Positions 1-9,128 of a stretch of 33,685 nucleotides of DNA are shown one piece after another; the stretch's first letter is position 1, and each line of letters opens with the position of its first letter. The DNA is from a filamentous cyanobacterium CCP2 (GTDB lineage Bacteria > Cyanobacteriota > Cyanobacteriia > Elainellales > Elainellaceae). Made by a program: the position numbers and the translations under genes. The DNA is taken from NCBI GenBank assembly GCA_003003615.1, contig PVWD01000035.1, positions 1-33,685 of the forward strand. Direction: 5' to 3'. The notes beneath the pieces were generated by a model that was not told the origin of the DNA, ran no database searches, and saw only the letters and a list, made by a program, of their open reading frames with translations.

Positions 1-659
<659 letters not shown>

Positions 660-749
660 TAGTTGAAGTTGATGAACCATCTGTACTCTCTACCTGACTC
701 GCTATGCAGCCTTCTTGGCTTTGAATTGTACTCTATCTAACTCCATCTC

Positions 750-868
750 TCCTGGTGTCTATGGCGGTGTGGAACCACGCTTATCCATCTCGAACTGAGT
801 TGTGAAACGCACCCGCGGCAAAGATAGTTGGACGGCAGCGTCCCGCAAAAATAGCTCGATGCCAGGGT
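750..868 (+). rRNA. rrf: 5S ribosomal RNA
   Basis: A 119-nt sequence begins TCCTGGTGTCTATGGCGGTG and ends GATGCCAGGGT. The terminal stem CCTGG/CCAGG closes the molecule, and the conserved CCATCTCGAACTGAG core of loops B-C is present. It lies about 90 nt after the 23S gene and is followed within 10 nt by a strong terminator, so it is the last gene of the rRNA operon. The ends are set by the terminal helix and may be off by one or two bases. Confidence 0.95.
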
Positions 869-877
869 ATTTATTCA

Positions 878-908
878 AGAGTCATGTTCAAGGAACATGG
901 CTCTTTTT
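878..908 (+). terminator. Rho-independent terminator of the rRNA operon
   Basis: An 11-bp hairpin, AGAGTCATGTTC paired with GAACATGGCTCT (one G-T pair) around a very short loop, is followed directly by TTTTT. It starts about ten bases after the 5S end. Confidence 0.85.
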
Positions 909-1160
909 ACATTAGAAATCGTTTAATTCGACTCATACTGCAAGCGACTTGTGAGTTTCTCTTGCTACAAAATGTATGGCAACGAATAGATAGATGAGGA
1001 CGCTTAAAGTTACTGAGTTCAATCAGCGGATAGAGCTGGAAACAGTGTCCTAATTTTTAGGCTACGGCTATACAAGCTCTATTTTTCACTATCTACATAG
1101 CTAAATTGGTTGCTATGGGCGATATGATTGCTAGTTAAATTAGCTATTTGTGACGATTTC

Positions 1161-2519
1161 ATGTTTTGTGTTTCTTTGAACTGGTTGGTTGCTCTTTTAG
1201 CGGCTCAACCTCTGCACATGTCGGATTCTGTTTTACAGGGGAGCGTTACTGGTATCAGTACAGATAGCCGTCATATTCAAGTAGGTAATTTGTTTGTGGC
1301 ATTGCGAGGTGAAAATTTTGATGGGCACCAATTTGTAGCAGGAGCGATTCAGAAGGGGGCGATCGCAGCAATTGTAGAGTGTGTGCCAGAAGATGCAGGT
1401 GCAGCCCCCTTGTTACTGGTGGATAATACGCTGGAGGCATATCAAAAAATTGGACGGTGGTGGCGTGAGCAGTTTACAATTCCCGTTATTGCGATTACTG
1501 GCTCTGTAGGCAAAACTACGACGAAAGAATTAACTGCTGCTGTTCTACAGACTCAAGGAAACGTCCTGAAAACTCAGGCTAATTACAACAACGAGATTGG
1601 CGTTCCAAAAACACTGTTGGAACTTGGCGACGAGCATGATTATGCTGTGATTGAAATGGGAATGCGGGGAGTAGGTGAGATTGCTCTGTTGACTCAAATT
1701 GCCCGTCCTGATATTGCTGTCATTACGAATGTGGGAACAGCCCATATTGGGCGATTGGGTTCAGAGCAGGCGATCGCCAACGCAAAATGCGAGCTATTGC
1801 AAGAAATGCCGCCAACAGGTGTAGCTGTACTGAATTATGACAATTCTCGCCTCATGGAAACAGCAGCCAGAGTATGGATGGGTAAGACTCTAACTTATGG
1901 ATTGAGGGGGGGGGATCTTCAGGGAGAGCTACTGAATAGCTGTACGCTGCTGGTCAACGGGATTGAACTACCTTTACCATTGCCGGGAGAGCATAACGCC
2001 CTTAACTATCTAGCAGCACTTGCAGTTGCTCAACTTCTGCAAATTGGCTGGGCTCCCTTGGAGCATGGATTATCTGTAGAACTGCCTCAAGGGCGAGCAA
2101 GGCATTATGAACTGCCCAATGATGTCGTAATTTTGGATGAAACTTACAACGCAGGGTTGGAATCGATGATGGCATCTTTGAAACTGTTAGCGGAAACGCC
2201 TGGGCAACGACGAATCGCTGTCCTTGGGACGATGAAGGAACTGGGTGATCGCTCGTCAGAATTTCACTATCAAGTGGGTGCAGTTGTCAAACGGCTTAAC
2301 TTAGATAGATTGCTGATTCTGGCAGACCCGGTTGAACAACAGGCAATGGCAGAAGGGGCAGCCCCCATGGTGGCTGAGAAATTTTCTAGCCATGAGCAAG
2401 TTATCCAACGGCTTAAAGAATTGATCCAGCCAGGCGATCGGCTATTGTTCAAAGCATCACGGGCAGTAGGGTTAGATCAGGTGGTGAATCGGGTGAGGGA
2501 ATGGAGTACTGACAAATGA
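1161..2519 (+). CDS. murF: UDP-N-acetylmuramoyl-tripeptide--D-alanyl-D-alanine ligase (MurF)
   Basis: Cytoplasmic ATP-dependent Mur ligase that adds D-Ala-D-Ala to the UDP-MurNAc-tripeptide, the last cytoplasmic step of the peptidoglycan precursor. The protein has the Mur ligase N-terminal domain (STDSRHIQVGNLFVALRGENFDGHQF), the ATP-binding loop GSVGKTTTKE at about residues 114-123, the NNEIGVP motif just after it, and the C-terminal ligase domain with LDETYNAGLESMMASL and FKASRAVGLD. The reading frame is open from a TTG at 1128. I prefer the ATG at 1161, because homologues begin just before the SLxxLVALLxAQP segment, giving 452 aa, a normal length. It follows the rRNA operon terminator and converges with raf1. 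Another cell-wall gene, murA, lies 20 kb away at 21.6 kb. Confidence 0.95.
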   Translation: MFCVSLNWLVALLAAQPLHMSDSVLQGSVTGISTDSRHIQVGNLFVALRGENFDGHQFVAGAIQKGAIAAIVECVPEDAGAAPLLLVDNTLEAYQKIGRWWREQFTIPVIAITGSVGKTTTKELTAAVLQTQGNVLKTQANYNNEIGVPKTLLELGDEHDYAVIEMGMRGVGEIALLTQIARPDIAVITNVGTAHIGRLGSEQAIANAKCELLQEMPPTGVAVLNYDNSRLMETAARVWMGKTLTYGLRGGDLQGELLNSCTLLVNGIELPLPLPGEHNALNYLAALAVAQLLQIGWAPLEHGLSVELPQGRARHYELPNDVVILDETYNAGLESMMASLKLLAETPGQRRIAVLGTMKELGDRSSEFHYQVGAVVKRLNLDRLLILADPVEQQAMAEGAAPMVAEKFSSHEQVIQRLKELIQPGDRLLFKASRAVGLDQVVNRVREWSTDK

Positions 2520-2521
2520 TC

Positions 2522-2560
2522 CAAATGGGTGGGTTTAAGTGATCCATTTGTTCATTTTTT
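2522..2560. terminator. Possible terminator between convergent murF and raf1
   Basis: CAAATGG at 2522-2528 pairs with CCATTTG at 2544-2550 across a 15-nt loop. It is followed by TTCATTTTTT, which would serve murF on the plus strand. The stem is short and AT-rich and the loop is long, so this is a weak call. Confidence 0.4.
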
Positions 2561-3674
2561 ATTCATCGATCTGCCAAAGCTCTTTATTGTAATCCTCATC
2601 CAATACACGTTTCGGACGTAGCACCAACACAACTTTTCCAAGAAGGGCGTGTTCAGGAGCCTCTTCAAACCAGTTCATTTGCAACTGTCCTTCCTGATCA
2701 AAAACAAAGTAACTGTCTTCTACCCAACTGCGCTGGGCCCGATCGATCATTACCATTACCTCTTCCGCATTGGAAACTGTGTCCGGCGGTAAATGATGAC
2801 CATCTGCCAACAGCAAGACGGGATCTTCGGCAGTCCGCACCACTTGCCAACTGGGAAGTGAAACCCATGCCCCGGTGCCAGAAAATTTGACAATTTGAAA
2901 TGTCCCTTCTGGATCGGTGAATGGAACAGCTTTTAGGTCATCGGTTGCCAGGGGTAGCTTGCCCACAACCGGAATGATACGCGGTTGTTCTTCTGCGGAC
3001 TCGATTCGGTAAAGCGGCAACCGGGGAGCCGGACGGTTGCGCGTAATGGTGAAATCAGTTAGCAGTTTTTCAACTTGCTGGCGGGCTGTTTCACTTTGAG
3101 CAAATCGGAGAGCTTGAGCAATTAGCCGCGATCGACTTTGTAAATCATCTTGCTGTCGTGCCAGTTTCCAATAGTAATAAGCAATGGCATCACTGGAATG
3201 CTCTGTGAATTCTTTAGGGGGGGTAGACAGGCGTGCAAATTCCTTGAGAGCCTTAGCAATTTCTCGTGCGCCATCAAGCTCAATATTTTTTTCCACCAAA
3301 ATCGTAGCGGCAGACACTCGTTGTGGCTGAGACAGAATCCGAAACTCATAGAGAATATCGCTTCCAGTGCGATCAAACCGTTCTAACACCTCCGCTGCTG
3401 CTTCACCGCTAACGAGAGACTGGTACACTTGCGCGGCTACAGCTACCTGATTTTGTTGAACGGGTTCAAAGCCGGTTTCTTCAAAAATCTGCTGTGGCGA
3501 ATACCTTGCTTTCTGCAATGTTTGGCAGGCTTGCCCCCATGCCACCCAGTTTCCCTCTTTGCGGCGAAGCGATCGCAGCAGCATTTGGGCTTCTTCGTCA
3601 GTTAAGCCAGTTTCAGATGGTGCAGCACCAGCATTGGGTGGTTGAAGGTTAGACTCATCGGGCGGCGTTGTCAT
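2559..3674 (-). CDS. raf1: RuBisCO accumulation factor 1 (Raf1)
   Basis: Raf1 is a dimeric assembly chaperone that brackets RbcL dimers during form IB RuBisCO assembly in cyanobacteria and plants. The 371-aa protein has the usual layout. A short disordered N-terminus is followed by the conserved helix-turn-helix/alpha region (LRRKEGNWVAWGQACQTLQKA, then YSPQQIFEETGFEPVQQNQ and the VAAQVY helix). The linker NRPAPRLPLYRIE near residues 212-224 leads to a C-terminal beta domain (IIPVVGKLPL, FSGTGAWVSLPSW, ending VVLVLRPKRVLDEDYNKELWQIDE). Length and order match cyanobacterial Raf1. The ATG at 3674 is the natural start; no clear Shine-Dalgarno is seen. It is converging with murF and is transcribed in the same direction as hemW, about 160 bp downstream of the hemW end. 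The rbcLXS genes are not in the window. Confidence 0.93.
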   Translation of the reverse strand: MTTPPDESNLQPPNAGAAPSETGLTDEEAQMLLRSLRRKEGNWVAWGQACQTLQKARYSPQQIFEETGFEPVQQNQVAVAAQVYQSLVSGEAAAEVLERFDRTGSDILYEFRILSQPQRVSAATILVEKNIELDGAREIAKALKEFARLSTPPKEFTEHSSDAIAYYYWKLARQQDDLQSRSRLIAQALRFAQSETARQQVEKLLTDFTITRNRPAPRLPLYRIESAEEQPRIIPVVGKLPLATDDLKAVPFTDPEGTFQIVKFSGTGAWVSLPSWQVVRTAEDPVLLLADGHHLPPDTVSNAEEVMVMIDRAQRSWVEDSYFVFDQEGQLQMNWFEEAPEHALLGKVVLVLRPKRVLDEDYNKELWQIDE

Positions 3675-3680
3675 AAAAGA

Positions 3681-3733
3681 TTTTAGATCTCAGTGGATTC
3701 AAGACACATTAGATAATTCTAGGTTTTAGATCT
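3681..3733. promoter_or_regulatory. Direct repeat TTTTAGATCT upstream of raf1
   Basis: The decamer TTTTAGATCT occurs at 3681-3690 and again at 3724-3733. The copies are 43 bp apart, close to four helical turns, immediately upstream of the raf1 start. Each copy holds the palindrome AGATCT. It could be an operator pair or coincidence; no binding protein is recognised. Confidence 0.2.
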
Positions 3734-3835
3734 TGGATTTTGAATTAAATTTTTCCTGGTTTGGGCGATCTGACTTTCTCATAATTTTGGCGTTGTTTAA
3801 TCTAAGGATGAAAGTTTGTTGCGCGGTCATAACCA

Positions 3836-5146
3836 CTATGGATCTGTCACAGACAACTGTTCAAATAATGCAGTTAAGACAACATTGGAGAACAAAAATC
3901 CTTCTGGATCAGTGAGGCGAATCCGATGAGGGGGGTGCGATCGTTCTAGAAATTCTCGTTTCTTTGCAGAACCATCCAGATACATCACCCAACCTAGTTG
4001 CTGGTAGTCCTGGAGACAGGCAAAAATTTGCGATAGCACCATCTCGCCAAATTGTTCTGTTAGATTCCCCACTGACAAGCCATCTGCCAGTCGCAAGCCC
4101 AGCATCAGCGTATCGAGCAGTCGATCGTTTAATGAAACAGATACACAGTCGATCGCGCCATGCTGTTCGATTAAGGTTTGTACCCATTGATAATAGTCTC
4201 GCCGTTTTCGAGGACGAGTAAAACGCTGACCGTTGGTGTAGCTGGCGGCGGCCATGCCAAATCCATAATACGAGCGGTTTTCCCAGTACACTCGGTTGTG
4301 CCGACACTGGTATCCCGATCGCGCATAGTTGGAGATTTCGTAATGCTCGTAGTCTGCCTGGGTGAGGGTCTGCTGAGCAATACGATACATTTGAGCGGTG
4401 GCTTCATCACTGGGAAGCGGGAGCGTTCCGGGGGTATACCAGCGATCGAATGCAGTCCCTGGTTCGATGGTCAAGTCATAAACCGAAAGATGGGTTGGGT
4501 TGAGGTGAATGGCTTGTTCCAGGGAGTCTTGCCAGCGATCAAGCGTGAGGTGGGGGAGTCCGGAGATCAAATCCAGGCTGAAGTTGGCAAAATCAAGCTG
4601 ATGCAGTTTTTCAACGGCAGCGTAGATATCCGCAACGGTATGGGTGCGGCCACAGGCGGTGAGCAATTCTGGCTGGAAAGCTTGTACCCCCAGGCTAATG
4701 CGGTTAATTCCGGCAGCTTGGTATCCCTTGAGGCGATCGAGCTCGACCGTATCAGGGTCAATTTCCATCGAAATTTCGGCAGTCGGAGCAATGCTAAACC
4801 GGCGATCGATGGTGTTGAGGATTTGGTCTAACTGCTGCACCGTAAGTAATGAAGGTGTACCACCGCCAAAGAAAACGGTTTCTAGCGATCGGCTTAAAAC
4901 AGGGGTTGCATTAATTTCCTGGCAAAGGATTTCTACATATTCTGCGATCGTTCCAAACCCCTGCGCTGATTCTGGCCCTTGTCGCGTCAAGGGTGGGTTA
5001 TCTCCGACGACTGAAATGGGAAAATCGCAATAGAAGCAGCGACGACGGCAAAAAGGAACGTGAACATAGGCCGCGCCCGGGCGATCGAAGCAGGAATTCT
5101 CTATTTCTTGGTTATAGAAAACCGAATCAAACTTATCGCACAACAA
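3836..5146 (-). CDS. hemW: Radical SAM heme chaperone HemW
   Basis: HemW is a radical-SAM-fold protein, long misannotated as coproporphyrinogen III oxidase HemN, that binds heme and delivers it to target proteins. The 4Fe-4S motif is CRRRCFYC (CxxxCxxC) near residues 33-40, after AYVHVPF. FFGGGTPSLL is the glycine-rich SAM motif, and EIDPDTVELDRL and INRISLGVQAFQ follow. The HNRVYW segment near residue 295 is the signature that separates HemW from true HemN, with SYYGFGMAAASY after it. The 436-aa length is normal, with a slightly long N-terminus. No ATG lies between an in-frame TAG just upstream and the iron-sulfur motif, so the start must be non-ATG. The tandem TTG codons at 5146 and 5143 are the best candidates. 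Confidence 0.92.
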   Translation of the reverse strand: MLCDKFDSVFYNQEIENSCFDRPGAAYVHVPFCRRRCFYCDFPISVVGDNPPLTRQGPESAQGFGTIAEYVEILCQEINATPVLSRSLETVFFGGGTPSLLTVQQLDQILNTIDRRFSIAPTAEISMEIDPDTVELDRLKGYQAAGINRISLGVQAFQPELLTACGRTHTVADIYAAVEKLHQLDFANFSLDLISGLPHLTLDRWQDSLEQAIHLNPTHLSVYDLTIEPGTAFDRWYTPGTLPLPSDEATAQMYRIAQQTLTQADYEHYEISNYARSGYQCRHNRVYWENRSYYGFGMAAASYTNGQRFTRPRKRRDYYQWVQTLIEQHGAIDCVSVSLNDRLLDTLMLGLRLADGLSVGNLTEQFGEMVLSQIFACLQDYQQLGWVMYLDGSAKKREFLERSHPPHRIRLTDPEGFLFSNVVLTALFEQLSVTDP

Positions 5147-5173
5147 CTACAAAACCCTTCCTAAATCGGGCGA

Positions 5174-5179
5174 TATAAT
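5174..5179 (+). promoter_or_regulatory. Candidate -10 box upstream of the PIN/TRAM gene
   Basis: A perfect TATAAT lies in the divergent space between hemW and the gene starting at 5414. No good -35 hexamer sits 16-18 bp upstream. If used, it gives a leader of about 230 nt, which contains a small hairpin with arms TGCCC and GGGCA at 5222-5238. Confidence 0.3.
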
Positions 5180-5413
5180 GAGGCTGTGCAAGCCTATGTG
5201 TTAAGTTTAATCTCATGTTTCTGCCCGTTCAATGGGCAAGTTGATGCATAGAACAGAGTGAATTGACCGCAGAAAATGATGGAACGCATCATTAACAACC
5301 CAAGCATGATTTCAAGCTCATGATTTGTAGCCAAACTCACTGAGAGAGCTAACCTAGCACTTAGTCTTGCGTTTCACCAAATCTGCACCCTCGTCCAATC
5401 ATGGATACCAATT

Positions 5414-6496
5414 ATGCTTGATGCAATCATTATCTTATCATTCATCCTAGCAGGGGCAGGGATTGGCTTCTATGGCGTGGATTTGTTGCCAAGTGATACG
5501 CTGGCACAGGTTTCTAGCTTAGAAGGCTTGAGCTTTGTAACAGGTGGCTTTGGTGCGTTAATTGGTCTTGCTTTTGGATTGGTCGCTCAAACGGCATATC
5601 GTCGAGTGGAGCGACAAGTTCGAGAGATGCCCGTTGATGTGCTTTTGAGCCGCTCTGTGGGTCTAGTGCTAGGGTTGCTGGTGGCAAACCTATTGCTTGC
5701 GCCAATTTTTCTATTGCCAATCCCTCGTGAATTTGCCTTTATTAAGCCTTTAGCCGCCATTCTGGGCAGCGTGATGTTTGCGTTCTCTGGCGTTAATTTG
5801 GCAGATATTCACGGTCGAACATTGCTGAGGTTAATTAACCCAAACAGCGTCGAGAGTATGCTGGTGGCAGAAGGAACGCTGAAACCGGCGGCCACAAAAG
5901 TTTTGGATACAAGCTGCATTATTGACGGGCGAATTGAAGATTTGCTGGGTACGGGCTTTTTGGAGGGGCAAATTTTGATCCCTCAGTTTGTGCTACAGGA
6001 GTTGCAAACGGTCGCTGATGCCTCAAACGATCAAAAACGCACTAGGGGGCGGCGAGGACTGGATATTTTGAAACATGTCCAGGAAGCCTTCCCTGAACGA
6101 ATTGTGATTCACTCGGCCGATTACGACGACATTTCAACGGTGGATGCCAAGCTAGTCCGTCTGGCTCAAGAAATTAATGCAACGCTGCTCACGAATGATT
6201 ACAACCTGAATAAGGTAGCCAGCTTACAGCGGGTGAATGTGCTGAATATTAACGATTTGGCACAGGCCATGCGTCCTGCGTACTTACCAGGGGATCTGTT
6301 GGATCTGAAGATTCTTAAGCAGGGTAAGGAGCCGGCCCAAGGGGTTGGCTATCTGGAAGACGGCACGATGGTCGTTGTGGAAGATGGAGGAAGCTACATT
6401 GGCGATGAGCTTTCGGTGGTGGTGACGGGGGCATTGCAGACCTCGGCGGGGCGGATGATTTTTGCCCGTCCTGGAGCGTCGATGGTGACAGGTTAG
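5414..6496 (+). CDS. Membrane-anchored PIN/TRAM domain protein (YacL-type)
   Basis: The 360-aa protein has about four N-terminal membrane segments (residues 4-22, 41-60, 82-102 and 108-130), then a PIN nuclease-fold domain, then a TRAM domain. The PIN domain starts at VLDTSCIIDGRI with the expected acidic residues D165 and D171, and continues to LLTNDYNLNKVA near residue 260. The TRAM domain spans about residues 290-355 (PGQGVGYLEDGTMVVVEDG-like segment, ending GRMIFARP). The order matches the Bacillus YacL family conserved in Gram-positives and cyanobacteria. PIN and TRAM suggest RNA binding or cleavage at the membrane, but the substrate is not known to me. The ATG at 5414 begins directly with the first membrane segment. 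It is divergent from hemW. Confidence 0.9.
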   Translation: MLDAIIILSFILAGAGIGFYGVDLLPSDTLAQVSSLEGLSFVTGGFGALIGLAFGLVAQTAYRRVERQVREMPVDVLLSRSVGLVLGLLVANLLLAPIFLLPIPREFAFIKPLAAILGSVMFAFSGVNLADIHGRTLLRLINPNSVESMLVAEGTLKPAATKVLDTSCIIDGRIEDLLGTGFLEGQILIPQFVLQELQTVADASNDQKRTRGRRGLDILKHVQEAFPERIVIHSADYDDISTVDAKLVRLAQEINATLLTNDYNLNKVASLQRVNVLNINDLAQAMRPAYLPGDLLDLKILKQGKEPAQGVGYLEDGTMVVVEDGGSYIGDELSVVVTGALQTSAGRMIFARPGASMVTG

Positions 6497-6581
6497 CTTG
6501 TAACTGCATCTTGTAACTGCTTCGTCTCGTTACTTCTGTCTACACCGTTTTCTGACTGGCGAATTTTTTCCTGACAAATCT

Positions 6582-6767
6582 GTGCGTTCTCTTCGAGTCA
6601 AGCAGTGCGATCGGTGTGTACAGCCTTTTCCTGTGCTGTACCGAATTCGCTATGAATCGTCTGGGCAATGGCGGTTTGTGTGTGAACCATGTTTGCTCAA
6701 GCTTCGGGAGGATAACCCGCACTATGCTTATGGCGGAACCTGGAAGGCTCGAAAGCGACGATCGTGA
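6582..6767 (+). CDS. Small CxxC/CxxC protein, conserved cyanobacterial hypothetical
   Basis: A 61-aa basic protein. It has two CxxC pairs, CDRC near residue 9 and CEPC near residue 34, which could form one zinc ribbon, and a C-terminal YGGTWKARKRR tail that I associate with a small family in cyanobacteria. The only suitable start is GTG at 6582; there is no ATG. It follows the PIN/TRAM gene by about 85 nt in the same direction and may be cotranscribed with it. The zinc site and basic tail fit a nucleic-acid or ribosome-associated role, but this is inference and no function is claimed. Confidence 0.7.
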   Translation: MRSLRVKQCDRCVQPFPVLYRIRYESSGQWRFVCEPCLLKLREDNPHYAYGGTWKARKRRS

Positions 6768-6981
6768 ATAGCCCAGGAGCAATATCAACAAATGACTTGG
6801 TGGGAGTGAATTACTTTTTAATGGAATGCGATCGGCAGTTTCTGGAATTGGCAAATCTGTTGCTGTAGAAAATTAAAGGGATTTTTTTACCAGCAAGTCG
6901 GGTGCAGCCATGAGAACTGAACAATTACTCACTCCATTTCCGCATTCCATTTCGACATTTTTCTTTAGCCTTCTTCAAGGT

Positions 6982-7012
6982 AGGGACGTAGTATATGCGT
7001 CCCTGTTTTTTT
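6982..7012 (+). terminator. Rho-independent terminator built from an intergenic palindrome
   Basis: AGGGACG at 6982-6988 pairs with CGTCCCT at 6998-7004 across a 9-nt loop and is followed by GTTTTTTT. It would end the transcript of the small CxxC gene about 215 nt earlier. The GTAGGGACG...CGTCCCT core resembles palindromes often scattered in cyanobacterial genomes. Confidence 0.7.
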
Positions 7013-7069
7013 GCTGGATTTTTTCGTATTGCTTTGCTGTGAGTTTGACAGTTTAATACGATTAATTGG

Positions 7070-7087
7070 TTATTGATCGGTCAATAA
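7070..7087. promoter_or_regulatory. Operator-like palindrome upstream of the kinase gene
   Basis: TTATTGA-TCGG-TCAATAA is a perfect inverted repeat with 7-bp arms and a 4-bp centre. It lies 20 bp downstream of TTGACA (7045-7050) and overlaps or follows the expected -10 region. That placement would suit a repressor, but no regulator is recognised. Confidence 0.35.
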
Positions 7088-7184
7088 TCATGATTCAGTA
7101 TTCGCTTGAATAGACTTGTTCAACTTGTTTGACCAAACAGGTTCGTGTTTTGCATCAAAACTAGAGCATTTGTTTGTCTGTAAG

Positions 7185-9035
7185 ATGACTCCAACCATTC
7201 TGAACAATCGCTACCGGGTGCTTCAAGTCTTGGCTAAAGGAGGGTTTGGTGAAACTTTCCTGGCGGAAGACAGTTTCCTGCCCTCTAAACGTCCTTGCGT
7301 GATTAAACAACTCAAAACAATGGCGGATAATCCGCAGGTGTACCGCATCATTCAAGAGCGGTTTCATCGGGAGGCTGCCATTTTGGAAGAGTTGGGGCGA
7401 TCGAGTAGCCAAATTCCTGAACTGTATGCCTACTTTGAAGAGTCTGATCGGTTTTACTTGGTGCAAGAGTGGGTTGAAGGGCAAACCCTGGCTAATAAGG
7501 TGCGCCAGACGGGATTATTGAATGAATCTACTGCCTATCAGCTATTGGAAAACATTTTGCCTGTGATGGGGGTAATCCACAGCCGAGGCATCATTCACCG
7601 CGATATTAAACCTGACAATATTATTTTGCGGCAAAGTGACGGTAAACCTGTACTCATTGATTTTGGTGCAGTTAAAGAATCGGTTGGTACGCTGTTAAAC
7701 TCTCAAGGGCAAACGGTTAGCTCGATCGTAATTGGCACTCCAGGTTATATGTCTCCCGAACAGGGGGCAGGACGGCCCGTGTTTTCCAGTGATCTTTATG
7801 GACTGGGGCTGACCGTCATTTATCTCTTTACAGGTAAATTGCCCCAAGATTTACCCACGGATTACCGAACTGGAGACTTACTCTGGCGATCGTTTGCTCC
7901 GTCTATCAGTGATGCTCTCGTCGCCATTCTAGACAAGATGATTCAGTATCATCCTCGCGATCGGTTTGCCACGGCTCAGGAGGTTCTCTCTGCGCTCCAT
8001 GCCACGACGATCGCATCTCCGATTCCGCCCACTCAGCCCATCCAGCATTTTCCTCCTCCGATTCCGCCCACCGTTCCCGTTTCGGGTTCGCCGATTCCGC
8101 CCACAGCACCTGTTTCCATTCCTCCGGTGGTGGCTCCACCTTCTTCCTCCTTCCCTGATCCTGTTGTTTCCTCGCCTTCGCCTTCTTCCTCGCTTCCTTC
8201 TTCCCTCCCAACTCCTGACCCCTCTCTGCCCTCAACGAAGACCTCCGCTCCTGCTCAATCTTCCCGCACTTTGCTGGCAGCGGGTATTACTGCGGCGATC
8301 GTGGCTCTGCTGGGGGGAAGTGGCTACATTTATGTTCAACAGCAAGCCCGACCCTACCGCGAGGCGGAGGCCGCTTTGGAGCAAATTGAAACGTTGCACC
8401 TTCAGGGCAATCACCAAGAGTGTATTAATCGGGCGCAATCCTTTCCAAGGGACTTCCCAGAACTATTTGAGCAGGTGCGGATGATTTTGACGAATTGTTC
8501 TGCTGCAAGAGATGAGGAAACGTTGCAAGAAGCCGTCAACATTGCTTCCCAGCCTGATGCGAATTTGGCAGAGGCGATCGAAAAGGCGCAACAAATTAAA
8601 AACTCTCCCGTGCGTGAAGATGCGGAAGAATTTATCTTCAGGTGGCAGGCTTCCGTGTTGCAAGAATATTTGCGGGTGCAGGTTCCCCAAAACCAAAGTG
8701 AGCGAAATGCAGCCCGGTTTCGTCGGATTCAGCCCACAGTAACGCAGTTTACAGGCGAAGAGATTGCCATTAGCTATGACACCTCCAAGAGCCAGGAGGA
8801 TACAGCACTTGCAGGCGAAGAGGGAATTCGGCTAATGACGGTGACGTTTATGGAGCAAATTCTCAGTAAAAATCCTGACAATGCAAAATATTACGATGAG
8901 CTTTCGACGCTGGTTGTCTACCCGCAGCAGGGAAACCTCCAGGCTCGATTAAAAGCTGAGGAATGGGCGGCTTATCAGGACAATACGGTCAATTTAGATC
9001 AACTGTTGAGCCAAATTGAAGTAGCCGCTCGATAA
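7185..9035 (+). CDS. Membrane Ser/Thr protein kinase (Hanks type)
   Basis: A 616-aa eukaryotic-like protein kinase. The kinase domain covers about residues 10-275, with glycine loop AKGGFGETF, catalytic lysine K41 (CVIKQL), HRDIKPDN with D140, DFG at 159-161 and the activation segment GTPGYMSPEQ. A Pro/Ser-rich linker runs over about residues 280-355, followed by one membrane segment near 361-383 (LLAAGITAAIVALLGGSGYIYV) and a C-terminal domain of about 230 residues. The kinase is probably cytoplasmic and the C-terminal part outside the membrane, as in other membrane kinases, where it may sense a signal. The ATG at 7185 matches family N-termini (LNNRYRVLQVLAKGGFGETF). An upstream TTG at 7116 is less likely. 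The exported PPC protein follows in the same direction and may be cotranscribed. Confidence 0.93.
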   Translation: MTPTILNNRYRVLQVLAKGGFGETFLAEDSFLPSKRPCVIKQLKTMADNPQVYRIIQERFHREAAILEELGRSSSQIPELYAYFEESDRFYLVQEWVEGQTLANKVRQTGLLNESTAYQLLENILPVMGVIHSRGIIHRDIKPDNIILRQSDGKPVLIDFGAVKESVGTLLNSQGQTVSSIVIGTPGYMSPEQGAGRPVFSSDLYGLGLTVIYLFTGKLPQDLPTDYRTGDLLWRSFAPSISDALVAILDKMIQYHPRDRFATAQEVLSALHATTIASPIPPTQPIQHFPPPIPPTVPVSGSPIPPTAPVSIPPVVAPPSSSFPDPVVSSPSPSSSLPSSLPTPDPSLPSTKTSAPAQSSRTLLAAGITAAIVALLGGSGYIYVQQQARPYREAEAALEQIETLHLQGNHQECINRAQSFPRDFPELFEQVRMILTNCSAARDEETLQEAVNIASQPDANLAEAIEKAQQIKNSPVREDAEEFIFRWQASVLQEYLRVQVPQNQSERNAARFRRIQPTVTQFTGEEIAISYDTSKSQEDTALAGEEGIRLMTVTFMEQILSKNPDNAKYYDELSTLVVYPQQGNLQARLKAEEWAAYQDNTVNLDQLLSQIEVAAR

Positions 9036-9128
9036 CTGAGAATATTGCAGAGATTTGCGAAAATTTCTATCTCAATGTCTATTTTTCTGGTATTCAAAGA
9101 AAATAAGTTTAAGGCATTCACCCAAATC

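Larger units (their letters stand above)
6768..7184. other. Intergenic region before the Ser/Thr kinase gene
   Basis: No convincing gene lies in this stretch of about 420 nt. It holds a terminator-like palindrome at 6982-7012, a TTGACA at 7045-7050 that could be a -35 box, and an 18-nt palindrome at 7070-7087 just before the kinase gene. A 20-codon frame near 6805 looks like chance. Confidence 0.6.

Noticed and set aside
4178-4831. 217-codon plus-strand frame
   Set aside because: It is antisense to hemW and reflects its codon pattern. hemW has clear motifs over the same bases.
7906-8484. Open frames on both strands at the kinase Pro/Ser linker
   Set aside because: They come from the low-complexity linker DNA in other frames.
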